Positions 16,740 to 26,028 of a stretch of DNA of 64,000 nucleotides are shown piece by piece (positions within the stretch are counted from its first letter, which is position 1; each line of letters starts with the position of its first letter). Origin of the DNA: Streptomyces sp. P9-A2 (GTDB lineage Bacteria; Actinomycetota; Actinomycetes; Streptomycetales; Streptomycetaceae); NCBI RefSeq assembly GCF_036634175.1, contig NZ_JAZIFX010000001.1:5084001-5148000 (forward strand). The letters are read 5' to 3'. Below the pieces are notes generated by a model that saw only the letters and a list, made by a program, of their open reading frames with translations, ran no database searches and was not told where the DNA came from. The translations under genes were made by a program, and so were the position numbers.

Positions 16740-17288
16740 TCAGCAGGGGCGCTTGCGCAGTTCCATCACGTAGTCGTGGGGCGCGCCCGCGGATTCCGCC
16801 GCGTCGGCGACCTGGCCCAGGTAGCGGGCCGAGGGCAGACCGCCCTCGTAGGTGTTCAGGACGTAGGTCCAGGCGGATTCCTCGCCGTCCAGGGTGTGCA
16901 CGCGGACGCGGGTGCGCCGGTATATGTCCAGGCTCGTGCCCTCCCAGCGGTCCATGGACTCCTCGTCCATGGGGGCGATGTCGTACAGCGCGACGAAGAC
17001 CTGTGCGAAGTGGTCCTCGACGATCGTCGCGAGCGCCCCGGCCCCGCTCTCCTTCGGGTTCCCGGTTCCGCTCCCGAACCCGGTTCCGCTCCCGACTCCT
17101 GTCCCGGTTCCGTCCTCGGCAGACAGGCCGCCGTCCGGTCCGTCCGGCCAGGGAAGACCCCAGGTGTCGCCCCCGAAGGTCAGCCGCCACCCGTTCAGCC
17201 AACCGGTGGCACGCAGCGGCGAATGCGGGGCGCGGCGGGACATCAGCCGCGCGTCGAGGTTGCCGGCGTACGCGGCGTAGAGCGACAT
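16740..17288 (-). CDS. gamma-glutamylcyclotransferase-like protein
   Basis: The N-terminus MSLYAAYAGNLD fits the Y(G/A)xxxN substrate loop of gamma-glutamylcyclotransferase/AIG2-like folds; WRLTFGG, VFVALYDI and WEGTSLDIYRR follow in the expected order, and AWTYVLNTYEGGLPSARYL supports the assignment. Total 182 residues. A Gly/Thr/Ser low-complexity insert of ~25 residues (about 57-80) interrupts the fold after PDGPDGGLS and is probably a surface loop. It is divergent from the lpdA-type gene. The substrate is unknown. Confidence 0.82.
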   Translation of the reverse strand: MSLYAAYAGNLDARLMSRRAPHSPLRATGWLNGWRLTFGGDTWGLPWPDGPDGGLSAEDGTGTGVGSGTGFGSGTGNPKESGAGALATIVEDHFAQVFVALYDIAPMDEESMDRWEGTSLDIYRRTRVRVHTLDGEESAWTYVLNTYEGGLPSARYLGQVADAAESAGAPHDYVMELRKRPC

Positions 17289-17385
17289 GGTGGAGAGCGT
17301 ACGGCAGCCGCACCGAGGGCCACTCCGGTAACAAGGGAGCCACGGCCGGACCCCGGGGCGGTCGCACGGTGAAGTGTGCGGGACA

Positions 17386-18834
17386 ATGGAGTACGTGACT
17401 CGGATCGTGATCATCGGTGGCGGACCCGGCGGATACGAAGCGGCGCTGGTGGCCGCTCAGCTCGGCGCGGAGGTGACCGTCGTCGACAGTGACGGCCTGG
17501 GCGGGGCGTCGGTCCTCACCGACTGCGTGCCGTCCAAGACTCTGATCGCCACGGCCGAGGTGATGACCACCTTCGACTCCTCCTACGAGGAACTGGGCAT
17601 CATCGTCGCCGACGACACCCCGCACATCGAGCAGGCCGCCCGAGTGGTGGGCGTGGACCTGGGCAAGGTGAACCGCCGTGTGAAGCGGCTGGCCCTGGCC
17701 CAGTCGCACGACATCACCGCGTCCGTGACGCGGGCCGGCGCGCGGGTGCTGCGCGGCCGCGGACGGCTCGAGGGCATGCAGGCCCTGGACGGATCGCGCA
17801 AGGTCGTCGTCCGGGCCGCCGACGGGACCGAGGAGACGCTGACCGCCGACGCGGTGCTCATCGCCACCGGCGGCCACCCGCGCGAACTGGCCGACGCCAG
17901 GCCGGACGGCGAGCGCATCCTGAACTGGACCCAGGTGTACGACCTGAACGAGCTCCCCGAGGAGCTCATCGTGGTCGGTTCCGGTGTGACCGGTGCCGAG
18001 TTCGCCGGCGCGTACCAGGCGCTGGGCTCGAAGGTCACGCTCGTGTCGTCGCGCGACCGGGTGCTGCCGGGCGAGGACCCGGACGCCGCCGTGGTGCTGG
18101 AGGACGTCTTCCGCCGCCGCGGGATGAACGTCATGGCGCGCTCGCGCGCCCAGTCCGCCAAACGGGTCGGGGACCGGGTGGAGGTGACGCTCGCGGACGG
18201 GCGGGTCATCACCGGGTCGCACTGCCTGATGGCGGTGGGCGCCGTCCCGAACTCCGCGGGCATGGGGCTCGAGGAGGCCGGGGTCAGGCTGCGCGACTCG
18301 GGGCACATCTGGACCGACCGGGTCTCCCGTACCGGCGCCCCCGGCGTGTACGCGGCCGGTGACGTCACCGGGGTCTTCGCGTTGGCGTCGGTGGCGGCGA
18401 TGCAGGGACGCATCGCCATGTACCACTTCCTGGGCGACGCGGTCGCCCCGCTGAACCTGAAGACCGTCTCGTCGAACGTGTTCACCGACCCGGAGATCGC
18501 CACCGTCGGCTACACCCAGGCCGACGTCGACGCGGGCAAGATCGAGGCGCGGGTCGTGAAGCTGCCGCTGCTGCGCAACCCCCGCGCGAAGATGCAGGGC
18601 ATCCGCGACGGGTTCGTCAAGATCTTCTGCCGGCCGGGCACCGAGATCGTGGTGGGCGGCGTCGTGGTCGCACCACGCGCCTCGGAGCTGATCCACCCCA
18701 TCTCGCTCGCGGTCGACAACAACCTGACGGTCGAGCAGATCGCGAACGCCTTCACCGTGTACCCCTCGCTGTCGGGTTCGATCGCCGAGGTGGCACGGCA
18801 GTTGCACACGCGGAAGGTGCCCGGGGAAGCCTGA
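17386..18834 (+). CDS. lpdA: LpdA-type NAD(P)H quinone reductase (pyridine nucleotide-disulfide family)
   Basis: FAD motif GGGPGGYEAALVAAQLG, NAD motif VVGSGVTGAEFAGAY, AAGDVTG and a C-terminal dimerisation domain ending in HPTLSG-like YPSLSGSIAEV. The active-site loop reads GGASVLTDCVPSKT: only the second Cys of the redox pair remains and the C-terminal HP dyad is replaced. That is the pattern of mycobacterial LpdA (an NAD(P)H:quinone reductase), not of true lipoamide dehydrogenase. ATG 17386 or GTG 17395 (VTRIVIIGG) could be the start. Confidence 0.9.
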   Translation: MEYVTRIVIIGGGPGGYEAALVAAQLGAEVTVVDSDGLGGASVLTDCVPSKTLIATAEVMTTFDSSYEELGIIVADDTPHIEQAARVVGVDLGKVNRRVKRLALAQSHDITASVTRAGARVLRGRGRLEGMQALDGSRKVVVRAADGTEETLTADAVLIATGGHPRELADARPDGERILNWTQVYDLNELPEELIVVGSGVTGAEFAGAYQALGSKVTLVSSRDRVLPGEDPDAAVVLEDVFRRRGMNVMARSRAQSAKRVGDRVEVTLADGRVITGSHCLMAVGAVPNSAGMGLEEAGVRLRDSGHIWTDRVSRTGAPGVYAAGDVTGVFALASVAAMQGRIAMYHFLGDAVAPLNLKTVSSNVFTDPEIATVGYTQADVDAGKIEARVVKLPLLRNPRAKMQGIRDGFVKIFCRPGTEIVVGGVVVAPRASELIHPISLAVDNNLTVEQIANAFTVYPSLSGSIAEVARQLHTRKVPGEA

Positions 18835-18876
18835 CGAGCCCGGCCCGGCCCCGCCGAGGCCTTACCGACTCGCCGT

Positions 18877-18903
18877 CAACTCCCCGTTGGTCACAGGGAG
18901 TTG
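18877..18903. terminator. stem-loop after lpdA
   Basis: 8-bp arms CAACTCCC / GGGAGTTG with an 11-nt loop, 43 nt after the stop codon. The arms are short, so a terminator or an operator are both possible. The following ~140 bp are AT-richer and hold the promoter of the DeoR gene. Confidence 0.45.
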
Positions 18904-19044
18904 CGGGACGTGTGTGCGGTATGAGCGACACAACCAAGCCATCACTTGGCGCTTATACCACTTGACGGTCGGGTGTGCGAACAACTTCTGCTATTCAGCG
19001 TAAAGTGCTGAAAGTGGACGGTCGCTGGAGTTACTGTCAGTTTC

Positions 19045-20007
19045 GTGTTCGCTGCAGAACGTCGCCAATTGATCCTCGAAATGGTGCGAGCGAACGGGGC
19101 CGTGTCGCTCCGTGAACTCGCCCGCGTCGTCCAGACCTCCGAAGTGACCGTACGGCGGGACGTGCGCGCGCTGGAGGCAGAAGGACTCCTCGACCGACGG
19201 CATGGCGGTGCGGTACTGCCGGGTGGTTTCACGCGAGAGTCCGGCTTCCCGCAGAAGTCCCATCTCGCGACCGCCGAGAAGACCGCCATCGCCGACCTCG
19301 CCGCGAGTTTCGTGGAGGAGGGCGAGGCCGTCGTGGTCGGTGCGGGCACCACCACGCAGGAGCTGGCGCGCCGGCTGGCCCGGGTGCCCGGGCTGACCGT
19401 CGTCACCAACTCCCTGCTCGTGGCCCAGGTGCTGGCGCACGCCAACCGGGTCGAGGTCGTGATGACCGGCGGCACGCTGCGCGGTTCGAACTACGCCCTC
19501 GTCGGCAGCGGTGCCGAACAGTCCCTCCAGGGGCTGCGGGTGTCCAGGGCCTTCCTCTCCGGCAGCGGGCTGACCGCCGAGCGCGGGCTGTCCACGTCCA
19601 ACATGCTGTCGGCCTCCGTCGACCGGGCGCTGGTGCAGGCCGCCGCGGAGGTGGTGGTCCTCGCCGACCACGGCAAGCTCGGCATGGACACCATGTTCCA
19701 GACCGTGCCCACGGACCTCATCACCCGCCTGGTGACGGACGAGCCGCCCGCGCACGACGACCGCGCGGGCACGGAGTTGCAGGCGCTCGCCGACCAGGGC
19801 GTCCAGATCGCCGTGGCCGGAGCGCCGGGAGGCACCGCGGGCCCGGGGGGTGACGGGGCCCCGGCACGTCAGCAGCAGCGCCGGGACATGCCGCTGCCGG
19901 GGCCCCGTCGACAGGGTCCGGGACTGCGGTCGGCGGTGGGCCTGGGAGCGGCCGAGCAGGCCCAGAACACGGAGCGGGCACGGGTCGCGGACCTGCGCAG
20001 ACGGTGA
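19045..20007 (+). CDS. DeoR-family transcriptional regulator
   Basis: N-terminal DeoR helix-turn-helix (RRQLILEMVRANGAVSLRELARVVQTSEVTVRRDVRALEAEGLLDRRHGGA, split here by family convention) and a C-terminal sugar-phosphate-sensing DeoRC domain with GAGTTTQELARRL, VVTNSLLVAQ and VVLADHGKLG. The GTG at 19045 begins the usual FAAERRQ. The last ~60 residues (after ~262) are Gly/Pro/Arg-rich and not part of the domain. The effector is unknown. It is the only DeoR-type regulator in the window and a reasonable, unproven candidate for the CTACGCGCGTAG sites. Confidence 0.9.
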   Translation: MFAAERRQLILEMVRANGAVSLRELARVVQTSEVTVRRDVRALEAEGLLDRRHGGAVLPGGFTRESGFPQKSHLATAEKTAIADLAASFVEEGEAVVVGAGTTTQELARRLARVPGLTVVTNSLLVAQVLAHANRVEVVMTGGTLRGSNYALVGSGAEQSLQGLRVSRAFLSGSGLTAERGLSTSNMLSASVDRALVQAAAEVVVLADHGKLGMDTMFQTVPTDLITRLVTDEPPAHDDRAGTELQALADQGVQIAVAGAPGGTAGPGGDGAPARQQQRRDMPLPGPRRQGPGLRSAVGLGAAEQAQNTERARVADLRRR

Positions 20008-20080
20008 GCACACGGCAGGCGGTGAACGCGGGGTGGCCCGTGGGCACTCGATAGCCGCGTAGACCTGAGGTGGGCCCGTA

Positions 20081-20129
20081 CGCACGAGGCGCCCGGCGGA
20101 CCTACCTGGTCCGCCGGGCGCCTCGTGCG
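20081..20129. terminator. 22-bp-arm hairpin terminator
   Basis: Perfect 22-bp arms (20081-20102 and 20108-20129) around TACCT, between the convergent DeoR and acyl-CoA carboxylase alpha genes. It almost touches the carboxylase stop codon. Confidence 0.85.
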
Positions 20130-20138
20130 TCGTACGGA

Positions 20139-21911
20139 TCAGTCCTTGATCTCGCAGATGGCCGCGCCGGAGGTGACGGAGGCGCCGACCTGTGCGCTGA
20201 GGCCCTTGACGGTGCCGGAGCGGTGGGCGTTCAGCGGCTGTTCCATCTTCATGGCCTCCAGGACGACGACGAGGTCGCCTTCCTTGACCTGCTGGCCCTC
20301 CTCCACCGCGATCTTGACGATGGTGCCCTGCATCGGGGAGGCGAGGGTGTCGCCGGAGGCGACGGGACCGGACTTCTTCGCCGCGCGGCGTTTGGGTTTG
20401 GCCCCGGCCGCGAGGCCGGTGCGGGCCAGCGACATGCCCAGCGAGACGGGCAGGGAGACCTCCAGGCGTTTGCCGCCGACCTCGACGACGACCGTCTCGC
20501 GGTCGGCCTCCTCGTCGGTCTCGGTGTCCACGGCCGCGGTGAAGGGTTTGATCTCGTTGACGAACCCGGTCTCGATCCAGCGGGTGTGGACCGTGAAGGG
20601 ATCGGCGGAGCCGGTGAGCTCGGGGGCGAACGCGGGGTCCCTGACCACGGCGCGGTGGAAGGGGATGGCGGTGGCCATCCCCTCGACCTGGAACTCGTCC
20701 AGGGCGCGGGCCGCCCGCTGGAGCGCTTCCTGACGGGTGCGGCCGGTGACGATCAGCTTGGCCAGCAGGGAGTCCCAGGCCGGGCCGATCACGCTGCCGG
20801 GTTCGACGCCAGTGTCCAGGCGCACGCCCGGGCCGGTCGGCGGGGCGAACGTGGTGACGGTGCCGGGGGCGGGCAGGAAGCCGCGGCCCGGGTCCTCGCC
20901 GTTGATGCGGAACTCGAAGGAGTGGCCGCGCAGCGGCGGGTCGTCGTAGCCGAGTGCCTCGCCGTCGGCGATGCGGAACATCTCGCGCACCAGGTCGACG
21001 CCGGCGACCTCCTCGGTGACCGGGTGTTCCACCTGGAGGCGGGTGTTGACCTCCAGGAAGGAGATCGTGCCGTCGGCGCCGACCAGGAACTCCACCGTGC
21101 CGGCGCCGACGTAGCCGGCCTCCTTGAGGATGGCCTTGGACGCCGCGTACAGCTCTGCGGTCTGCGCGTCGGACAGGAACGGCGCCGGGGCCTCCTCGAC
21201 CAGCTTCTGGTGCCGGCGCTGCAGCGAGCAGTCGCGGGTGGAGACGACGACCACGTTGCCGTGGGTGTCGGCCAGGCACTGGGTCTCCACGTGCCGCGGC
21301 TGGTCGAGGTAGCGCTCGACGAAGCACTCGCCGCGGCCGAAGGCGGCCACCGCCTCGCGGACCGCGGAGTCGTACAGCTCGGGGATCTCCTCGAGGGTGC
21401 GGGCGACCTTCAGGCCGCGGCCGCCACCGCCGAACGCGGCCTTGATCGCGATGGGCAGGCCGTGCTCCTTCGCGAAGGCGACGACCTCGTCGGCGCCGGA
21501 GACCGGGTCGGGGGTGCCCGCGACCAGGGGCGCGCCGGCGCGCTGGGCGATGTGGCGGGCGGCGACCTTGTCGCCGAGGTCGCGGATGGCCTGCGGCGGC
21601 GGGCCGATCCAGACCAGTCCGGCGTCGAGGACGGCCTGGGCGAAGCCGGCGTTCTCGGAGAGGAAGCCGTAGCCGGGGTGGAGGGCGTCGGCCCCCGATT
21701 CGCGGGCGGCCTTCAGCACCTTGTCGATGTCGAGATAGCTGGTCGCGGGAGTGTCACCGCCCAGGGCGAACGCCTCGTCCGCGGCGCGGACATGCAGAGC
21801 GTCCCGGTCCGGGTCCGCGTAGACGGCCACGCTCGAGATACCGGCATCCCGACAGGCTCGGGCCACGCGGACAGCGATTTCGCCACGGTTGGCGATGAGC
21901 ACCTTGCGCAC
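20139..21911 (-). CDS. accA2: acyl-CoA carboxylase alpha subunit (biotin carboxylase + biotin carboxyl carrier)
   Basis: 590 residues. Biotin carboxylase domain from [18 protein letters not shown]-grasp [10 protein letters not shown] and [15 protein letters not shown] Lys/Arg-rich linker is followed by a C-terminal biotinyl domain with [11 protein letters not shown] (biotinylated Lys in AMKM). It carboxylates biotin with bicarbonate and ATP for acetyl-/propionyl-CoA carboxylation, supplying malonyl- and methylmalonyl-CoA. Length and order match S. coelicolor AccA2. Its beta and epsilon partners lie 2 kb away on the same strand but in a separate unit, and BirA beyond. Ribosome binding site GGAGGGAGCC precedes ATG 21911. 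Confidence 0.93.
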   Translation of the reverse strand: MRKVLIANRGEIAVRVARACRDAGISSVAVYADPDRDALHVRAADEAFALGGDTPATSYLDIDKVLKAARESGADALHPGYGFLSENAGFAQAVLDAGLVWIGPPPQAIRDLGDKVAARHIAQRAGAPLVAGTPDPVSGADEVVAFAKEHGLPIAIKAAFGGGGRGLKVARTLEEIPELYDSAVREAVAAFGRGECFVERYLDQPRHVETQCLADTHGNVVVVSTRDCSLQRRHQKLVEEAPAPFLSDAQTAELYAASKAILKEAGYVGAGTVEFLVGADGTISFLEVNTRLQVEHPVTEEVAGVDLVREMFRIADGEALGYDDPPLRGHSFEFRINGEDPGRGFLPAPGTVTTFAPPTGPGVRLDTGVEPGSVIGPAWDSLLAKLIVTGRTRQEALQRAARALDEFQVEGMATAIPFHRAVVRDPAFAPELTGSADPFTVHTRWIETGFVNEIKPFTAAVDTETDEEADRETVVVEVGGKRLEVSLPVSLGMSLARTGLAAGAKPKRRAAKKSGPVASGDTLASPMQGTIVKIAVEEGQQVKEGDLVVVLEAMKMEQPLNAHRSGTVKGLSAQVGASVTSGAAICEIKD

Positions 21912-22275
21912 GATTGAGGCTCCCTCCTTGAATCAAGCCGAGTTTAGGGACTGCCGACACGGCACTACGACCCGTCCCCAAGGGTGAGCTTGCCCACACG
22001 GAGCGTGATTCGAGGCTCGCTCGACCCGCGAAATCCCATGTCACACCTTGGTACGCAAGACTCCTCCGGGAAACCCTAACCGTCCCATGTGGTCAAGGTC
22101 TCTGTGAGAGCGTGCTGCGGCCCACTCTGTTTTTTTGTCGAGTCCCTACGAATGGCCCAATGATTCTTTGCCGTTCGCGGGACCCTTGTCCCTGGCTTTA
22201 CTTATCAGTAACGTTCGCGCTGCCTCGAACGCACTCGGGGTAACCACAGTCGTGCTCGGAAGTGGGCGGGGGCCG
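21912..22275. other. divergent intergenic region accA2 / membrane protein
   Basis: 364 bp with no convincing gene. Holds the accA2 promoter region (AT-richer, 21940-22080), a T7 run at 22130-22136 and the TTACT-n4-AGTAA inverted repeat at 22198-22211. The frame of the downstream membrane protein is open back to 22135, but only with a TTG start. Confidence 0.6.
22198..22211. promoter_or_regulatory. inverted repeat TTACT-TATC-AGTAA, candidate operator
   Basis: 5-bp perfect arms, AT-rich in a GC-rich setting, in the region between accA2 and the membrane protein gene. It resembles TetR-type half-sites seen near fatty-acid genes, which is inference only. Confidence 0.4.
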
Positions 22276-22800
22276 GTGGTCCGCAGGCCGGTGGCGTGGA
22301 TCGTGGCACTCGTGCTCTTCGCCGAAGGGCTCGGCGTCGCCGCCCTGAACTGGTTGCTCGGGGTCGTCGTCGACCGGCAGCACATGTCACTGGCAGGCCT
22401 CGACCCGCACATGACGTCGGTGTCCTCGAAGGCCTCCGGCGTCGTCCTCGGGCTCTGTTTCGCCCTGTGCGGCCTCGTCGCGCTGCTGGTCGCCCTGCGC
22501 GACCGCGCGCCCGCCGGGGCGGGCCGGGCCCTGCTGATCAGCGCCGCCGTGGTGCACGCGCTGCTGGGTGCCTTCGCGTGGGGACTGGTCGGCGCGTCCG
22601 CGTTCCTCTCCATGGTGACGGTGCTCGCCCTCATCGTGCTGCTCCTGATGACGTACGACCCCGAGGGCCGCCTCGGAGGACCCGCCGACGTCACCGGACC
22701 CGCAGACGTCACCGGACCCGCCGTACCCGCGGGCGGGGGCGGTGGATCCGGTGACGACGGGTCCCCGGTCACCTCTCCGGCGGCGCCCACAGCTGCGTGA
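22276..22800 (+). CDS. integral membrane protein (four TM helices)
   Basis: 174 residues with hydrophobic segments at about 8-30 ([21 protein letters not shown]), 52-75, 84-100 and 102-125, then a hydrophilic Gly/Pro/Val tail with two PADVTG repeats. No enzymatic motif. GTG 22276 is preferred because it follows a G-rich ribosome-binding-like stretch and precedes RRPVAW, where the membrane domain begins; GTG 22252 is also possible. The 3' end overlaps the end of the convergent maf gene by 32 bp. Confidence 0.7.
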   Translation: MVRRPVAWIVALVLFAEGLGVAALNWLLGVVVDRQHMSLAGLDPHMTSVSSKASGVVLGLCFALCGLVALLVALRDRAPAGAGRALLISAAVVHALLGAFAWGLVGASAFLSMVTVLALIVLLLMTYDPEGRLGGPADVTGPADVTGPAVPAGGGGGSGDDGSPVTSPAAPTAA

Positions 22801-23395
22801 TGCCCACGCCCAGCCGGGCCAGCAGACGGCGCACCAGCGGCAGGCTGATGCCGATGACGTTTCCGTGGTCGCCGTCGATGCCCTCGATGAACGGGGCCGA
22901 GCGGCCGTCCAGGGTGAACGCCCCCGCGACATGGAGCGGTTCGCCGGACGCGACGTAGGCGGCGATCTCCTCGTCCGAGGGCTCGCCGAAGCGGACGACG
23001 GTCGACGCGGTGGCGGAGGCGTACCGGCTGCCGTCCGCGGTGGTGTCGTAGACGCAGTGGCCGGTCTGGAGGATGCCCGCGCGGCCCCGCATCGACTTCC
23101 AGCGCGCGGTGGCCTCCTCCGCGTCCGCGGGCTTGCCCAGGGCCCGCCCGTCCAGTTCGAGCACCGAGTCGCAGCCGATCACCAGGGCGCCCAGCGCCTC
23201 CGGCTTCGCCGCGACCACGGAGGCCTTCGCCTCGGCGAGGGCGAGGGCCAGCTCGGCCGGGGTGGGCGCGGTGACGGCGTCCTCGTCGACTCCGCTGACG
23301 ATCACTTCGGGGGTGAGTCCGGCCTGGCGGAGCAGCCCGAGCCGGGCGGGGGACTGGGAGGCGAGCACGAGCCGACGGCGGGGCTGATCTGTCAT
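22769..23395 (-). CDS. maf: Maf-family nucleotide pyrophosphatase
   Basis: 208 residues beginning with [21 protein letters not shown], the Maf signature (S-x-S-P-x-R), followed by [25 protein letters not shown], a [12 protein letters not shown] segment and [19 protein letters not shown]. Maf proteins hydrolyse non-canonical or canonical NTPs to NMP and pyrophosphate and can delay division. ATG 23395. Genes for acyl-CoA carboxylase epsilon and beta lie upstream on the same strand with MmpB between, a conserved Streptomyces arrangement. Confidence 0.93.
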   Translation of the reverse strand: MTDQPRRRLVLASQSPARLGLLRQAGLTPEVIVSGVDEDAVTAPTPAELALALAEAKASVVAAKPEALGALVIGCDSVLELDGRALGKPADAEEATARWKSMRGRAGILQTGHCVYDTTADGSRYASATASTVVRFGEPSDEEIAAYVASGEPLHVAGAFTLDGRSAPFIEGIDGDHGNVIGISLPLVRRLLARLGVGITQLWAPPER

Positions 23396-23472
23396 GCGAT
23401 CAGCGTATCGGCGGATCCGCCCCCCGGCGTGGCGGCCGGACGCCCCGCCCGGCCGCCCGACGACCGCACGCC

Positions 23473-23601
23473 TCACCGCACGCCGATCACGATCATCGCC
23501 AGCACCATGGCCAGCGCCACGAGAACGCCCAGCCGCCGCAGCATCTCCTGCGCATCCCGCAGTTCCTTCGGCGGTTCGTTCTCGGGGTCGGACCACAGCA
23601 T
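23473..23601 (-). CDS. mmpB: MmpB, small morphogenic membrane protein (42 aa)
   Basis: 42 residues: [16 protein letters not shown] at the N-terminus then one TM helix ([19 protein letters not shown]). The sequence is the recognised MmpB pattern conserved across Streptomyces. The ATG at 23601 overlaps a GGAG ribosome binding site (ATGGAGAGCATG), and an in-frame ATG 9 nt upstream (23610) is an alternative. It sits between maf and the acyl-CoA carboxylase genes. The molecular function is not established by sequence. Confidence 0.75.
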   Translation of the reverse strand: MLWSDPENEPPKELRDAQEMLRRLGVLVALAMVLAMIVIGVR

Positions 23602-23748
23602 GCTCTCCATCGTCCGGCCGCCCGTCCCGGCACCGCCTGAGTACGCGTACTCAACTTCCCGGCATGCCGGCGCGGTCATCACGCGGGGCCCGCGAGCCCG
23701 GCCCGATCCGGACGACGGGCTCGGGCTCGGGCTCGGGCTCCAGGGTCT

Positions 23749-23924
23749 GTCCGGCGGATCAAGCCGGAGGAGGGAGTAGACACGATGGGGGTACCCCCTG
23801 CTCGAGCTCGTCGAGAGCTCGGGGGAGTCGGCGAGTGACGACAACGCCGCTGGGGGTCCCCCCTGCTCGAAGAGCTTGGGGGAGGGCGTGCCGGCCCCCG
23901 CGTCTCCGGCATGATCCGCCGGAC
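23749..23924. mobile_element. MITE-like palindromic element with terminal inverted repeats
   Basis: 176 bp bounded by 19-bp inverted repeats (GTCCGGCGGATCAAGCCGG at 23749-23767; 23906-23924 is its complement with one mismatch). Inside lie two related hairpin modules, GGGGGTACCCCCTGCTCGAG...GGGGGA (23787-23826) and GGGGGTCCCCCCTGCTCGAA...GGGGGA (23852-23883). I recognise this as a dispersed Streptomyces intergenic repeat. No transposase is encoded. The right end is 4 nt from the stop codon of the epsilon-subunit gene. Confidence 0.7.
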
Positions 23925-23927
23925 GCC

Positions 23928-24140
23928 CTAGGCCCCCGGCCAGTACGTCCGCGACCAGGCCGCCTGCCCCGGCCGGGGCAGGAGCCGGCCGGCGAGGCGG
24001 GACGGGTCGGACCAGGAGTCGCGGGGAGCGGGCGCGCCGGACGGCACGGCGGACGCCGCCGCGGCGCGTGCGCGGACCACCGCCAGTGCGGCGGCGAGTT
24101 CCTCCGGGGTCGGGTTGCCCCGTACGACCTTGATCGTCAT
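23928..24140 (-). CDS. pccE: acyl-CoA carboxylase epsilon subunit
   Basis: 70 residues: MTIKVVRGNPTPEELAAALAVV followed by an Ala-rich linker and a W-SDPSRL...PGQAAWSRTYW tail is the actinobacterial AccE/PccE pattern. The small epsilon subunit binds the beta hexamer and raises activity of the alpha-beta complex. It starts 16 nt after pccB, with which it forms an operon. A mobile-like repeat abuts its 3' end without disturbing the frame. Confidence 0.92.
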   Translation of the reverse strand: MTIKVVRGNPTPEELAAALAVVRARAAAASAVPSGAPAPRDSWSDPSRLAGRLLPRPGQAAWSRTYWPGA

Positions 24141-24156
24141 GGTGGCTCCAACAGGT

Positions 24157-25761
24157 TCAGAGGGGGATGTTGCCGTGCTTCTTCGGGGGCAGGGATTCTC
24201 GTTTGGTGCGCAGCTGGCGCAGTCCGCGGACGATGTGGCGGCGGGTGTCGGACGGCATGATCACCGCGTCGATGTAGCCGCGTTCGGCCGCCGCGTAGGG
24301 GTTGAGCAGCGCGTCCTCGTACTCCTGGATCAGCCGGGCGCGGGTGGCCGCCGCTTCTCCTTCTCCGGCGGACTGCGATTGGGTGAGGGTGCGGCGGTGC
24401 AGGATGTTGACGGCGCCCTGGGCGCCCATCACCGCGATCTGCGCGGTGGGCCACGCCAGGTTGAGGTCGGCGCCCAGGTGCTTGGAGCCCATGACGTCGT
24501 AGGCGCCGCCGAAGGCCTTGCGGGTGATGACGGTGATCAGCGGGACGGTCGCCTCCGCGTACGCGAAGATCAGCTTGGCGCCGCGCCGGATGATGCCGTC
24601 GTGCTCCTGGTCGACACCGGGCAGGAAACCGGGCACGTCGACGAAGGTCAGCACCGGCACGTTGAAGGCGTCGCAGGTGCGCACGAAGCGGGCCGCCTTC
24701 TCGGAGGCGGTGATGTCCAGGCACCCGGCGAACCGCATCGGCTGGTTGGCGACGATGCCGACCGGGCGGCCCTCCACCCGGCCGTAGCCGGTGACGATGT
24801 TCGGCGCGAACAGCGGCTGCGTCTCGAGGAACTCGCCGTCGTCCAGGATGTGCTCGATCACCGTGTGCATGTCGTAGGGCTGGTTCGCGCTGTCCGGGAC
24901 GATCGTGTCCAGCTCGCGGTCCTCGGCGGTGACGGTGAGGTCCGCCTCCTCCGGGTAGGCCGGGGGGTCGGAGAGGTTGTTGGACGGCAGGTACGACAGC
25001 AGCTGCTTGACGTACTCGATGGCGTCCTTCTCGTCCCCGGCCATGTGGTGGGCCACGCCCGAGGCGGTGTTGTGGGTGCGGGCGCCGCCCAGCTCCTCGA
25101 AGCCGACGTCCTCGCCGGTGACCGTCTTGATGACGTCGGGGCCGGTGATGAACATGTGCGAGGTCTGATCGACCATGACCGTGAAGTCGGTGATCGCGGG
25201 GGAGTAGACCGCGCCGCCCGCGCACGGGCCGACGACCAGGCTGATCTGCGGGATCACCCCGGAGGCGTGGGTGTTGCGGCGGAAGATCTCGCCGTAGGCG
25301 CCCAGCGAGGCCACGCCCTCCTGGATCCGGGCGCCGCCGGAGTCGTTGATCCCGATGACCGGGCAGCCGGTCTTCAGGGCGAAGTCCATGACCTTGACGA
25401 TCTTCTGTCCGTACACCTCGCCCAGCGCCCCGCCGAAGACCGTGAAGTCCTGTGAGAACACGGCGACGGGACGGCCGTCGACCGTGCCGTACCCGGTGAC
25501 GACGCCGTCGCCGTAGGGACGGTTGGCCTCCAGCCCGAAGTCGGTGGAACGGTGCCGGGCGAACTCGTCCAGCTCGGCGAACGACCCCTCGTCGAGCAGC
25601 AGATCGATCCGCTCACGGGCCGTCAGTTTGCCCTTGGCGTGCTGCTTCTCCACGGCCCGTTGCGAACCGGCGTGCGTCGCCTCGTGAATGCGCCGCTGGA
25701 GGTCCGCGAGCTTGCCCGCGGTCGTACGAATGTCGGGCTGCTGCACTTCCGGCTCGGACAT
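24157..25761 (-). CDS. pccB: acyl-CoA carboxylase beta subunit (carboxyltransferase)
   Basis: 534 residues. It has N- and C-terminal carboxyltransferase halves: [15 protein letters not shown] (oxyanion-forming GGAR), [16 protein letters not shown], then [29 protein letters not shown] and [15 protein letters not shown]. The Asp in the YDVMGSK/CC region is the residue position that tunes acyl-CoA chain length in this family; Asp favours propionyl-CoA. It transfers carboxyl from biotin to propionyl-CoA (and perhaps acetyl-CoA). ATG 25761 with GGGAGCCG upstream. It forms an operon with pccE and is divergent from birA. Confidence 0.93.
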   Translation of the reverse strand: MSEPEVQQPDIRTTAGKLADLQRRIHEATHAGSQRAVEKQHAKGKLTARERIDLLLDEGSFAELDEFARHRSTDFGLEANRPYGDGVVTGYGTVDGRPVAVFSQDFTVFGGALGEVYGQKIVKVMDFALKTGCPVIGINDSGGARIQEGVASLGAYGEIFRRNTHASGVIPQISLVVGPCAGGAVYSPAITDFTVMVDQTSHMFITGPDVIKTVTGEDVGFEELGGARTHNTASGVAHHMAGDEKDAIEYVKQLLSYLPSNNLSDPPAYPEEADLTVTAEDRELDTIVPDSANQPYDMHTVIEHILDDGEFLETQPLFAPNIVTGYGRVEGRPVGIVANQPMRFAGCLDITASEKAARFVRTCDAFNVPVLTFVDVPGFLPGVDQEHDGIIRRGAKLIFAYAEATVPLITVITRKAFGGAYDVMGSKHLGADLNLAWPTAQIAVMGAQGAVNILHRRTLTQSQSAGEGEAAATRARLIQEYEDALLNPYAAAERGYIDAVIMPSDTRRHIVRGLRQLRTKRESLPPKKHGNIPL

Positions 25762-26028
25762 CGGGATACGGCTCCCTGCCTGCTCAAAAGGGGGGACGGT
25801 TACTCATCCGTAGCGTAGTGGGGGCCCTGCGGATCGGCAGTGCGGTGTTTCCCACACCGCACCCCCCTTCACAGACCGGGCAACGGACTCGGGCCCGCCC
25901 CTGATCCGCCCTCGCGATCCGGCCCCCTGATCCGCCCTCATGATCCGTCCCCCGGGCCCGACCCGATGATCTGTTCTCCTGATCCGTCCCCGATGCGGGG
26001 CGGAGGACGTCGTACCTAGGCTGGCGGT

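Noticed and set aside
19045..20007. Assigning the DeoR protein firmly as regulator of the CTACGCGCGTAG sites
   Set aside because: Only proximity and family name support it; the palindrome is absent from its own promoter, so it remains a hypothesis.
25897..25995. TGATCCG(C/T)CC repeats upstream of birA as BirA-type operators
   Set aside because: The ligase lacks a DNA-binding domain and the repeats are irregular in spacing; probably simple-sequence drift.
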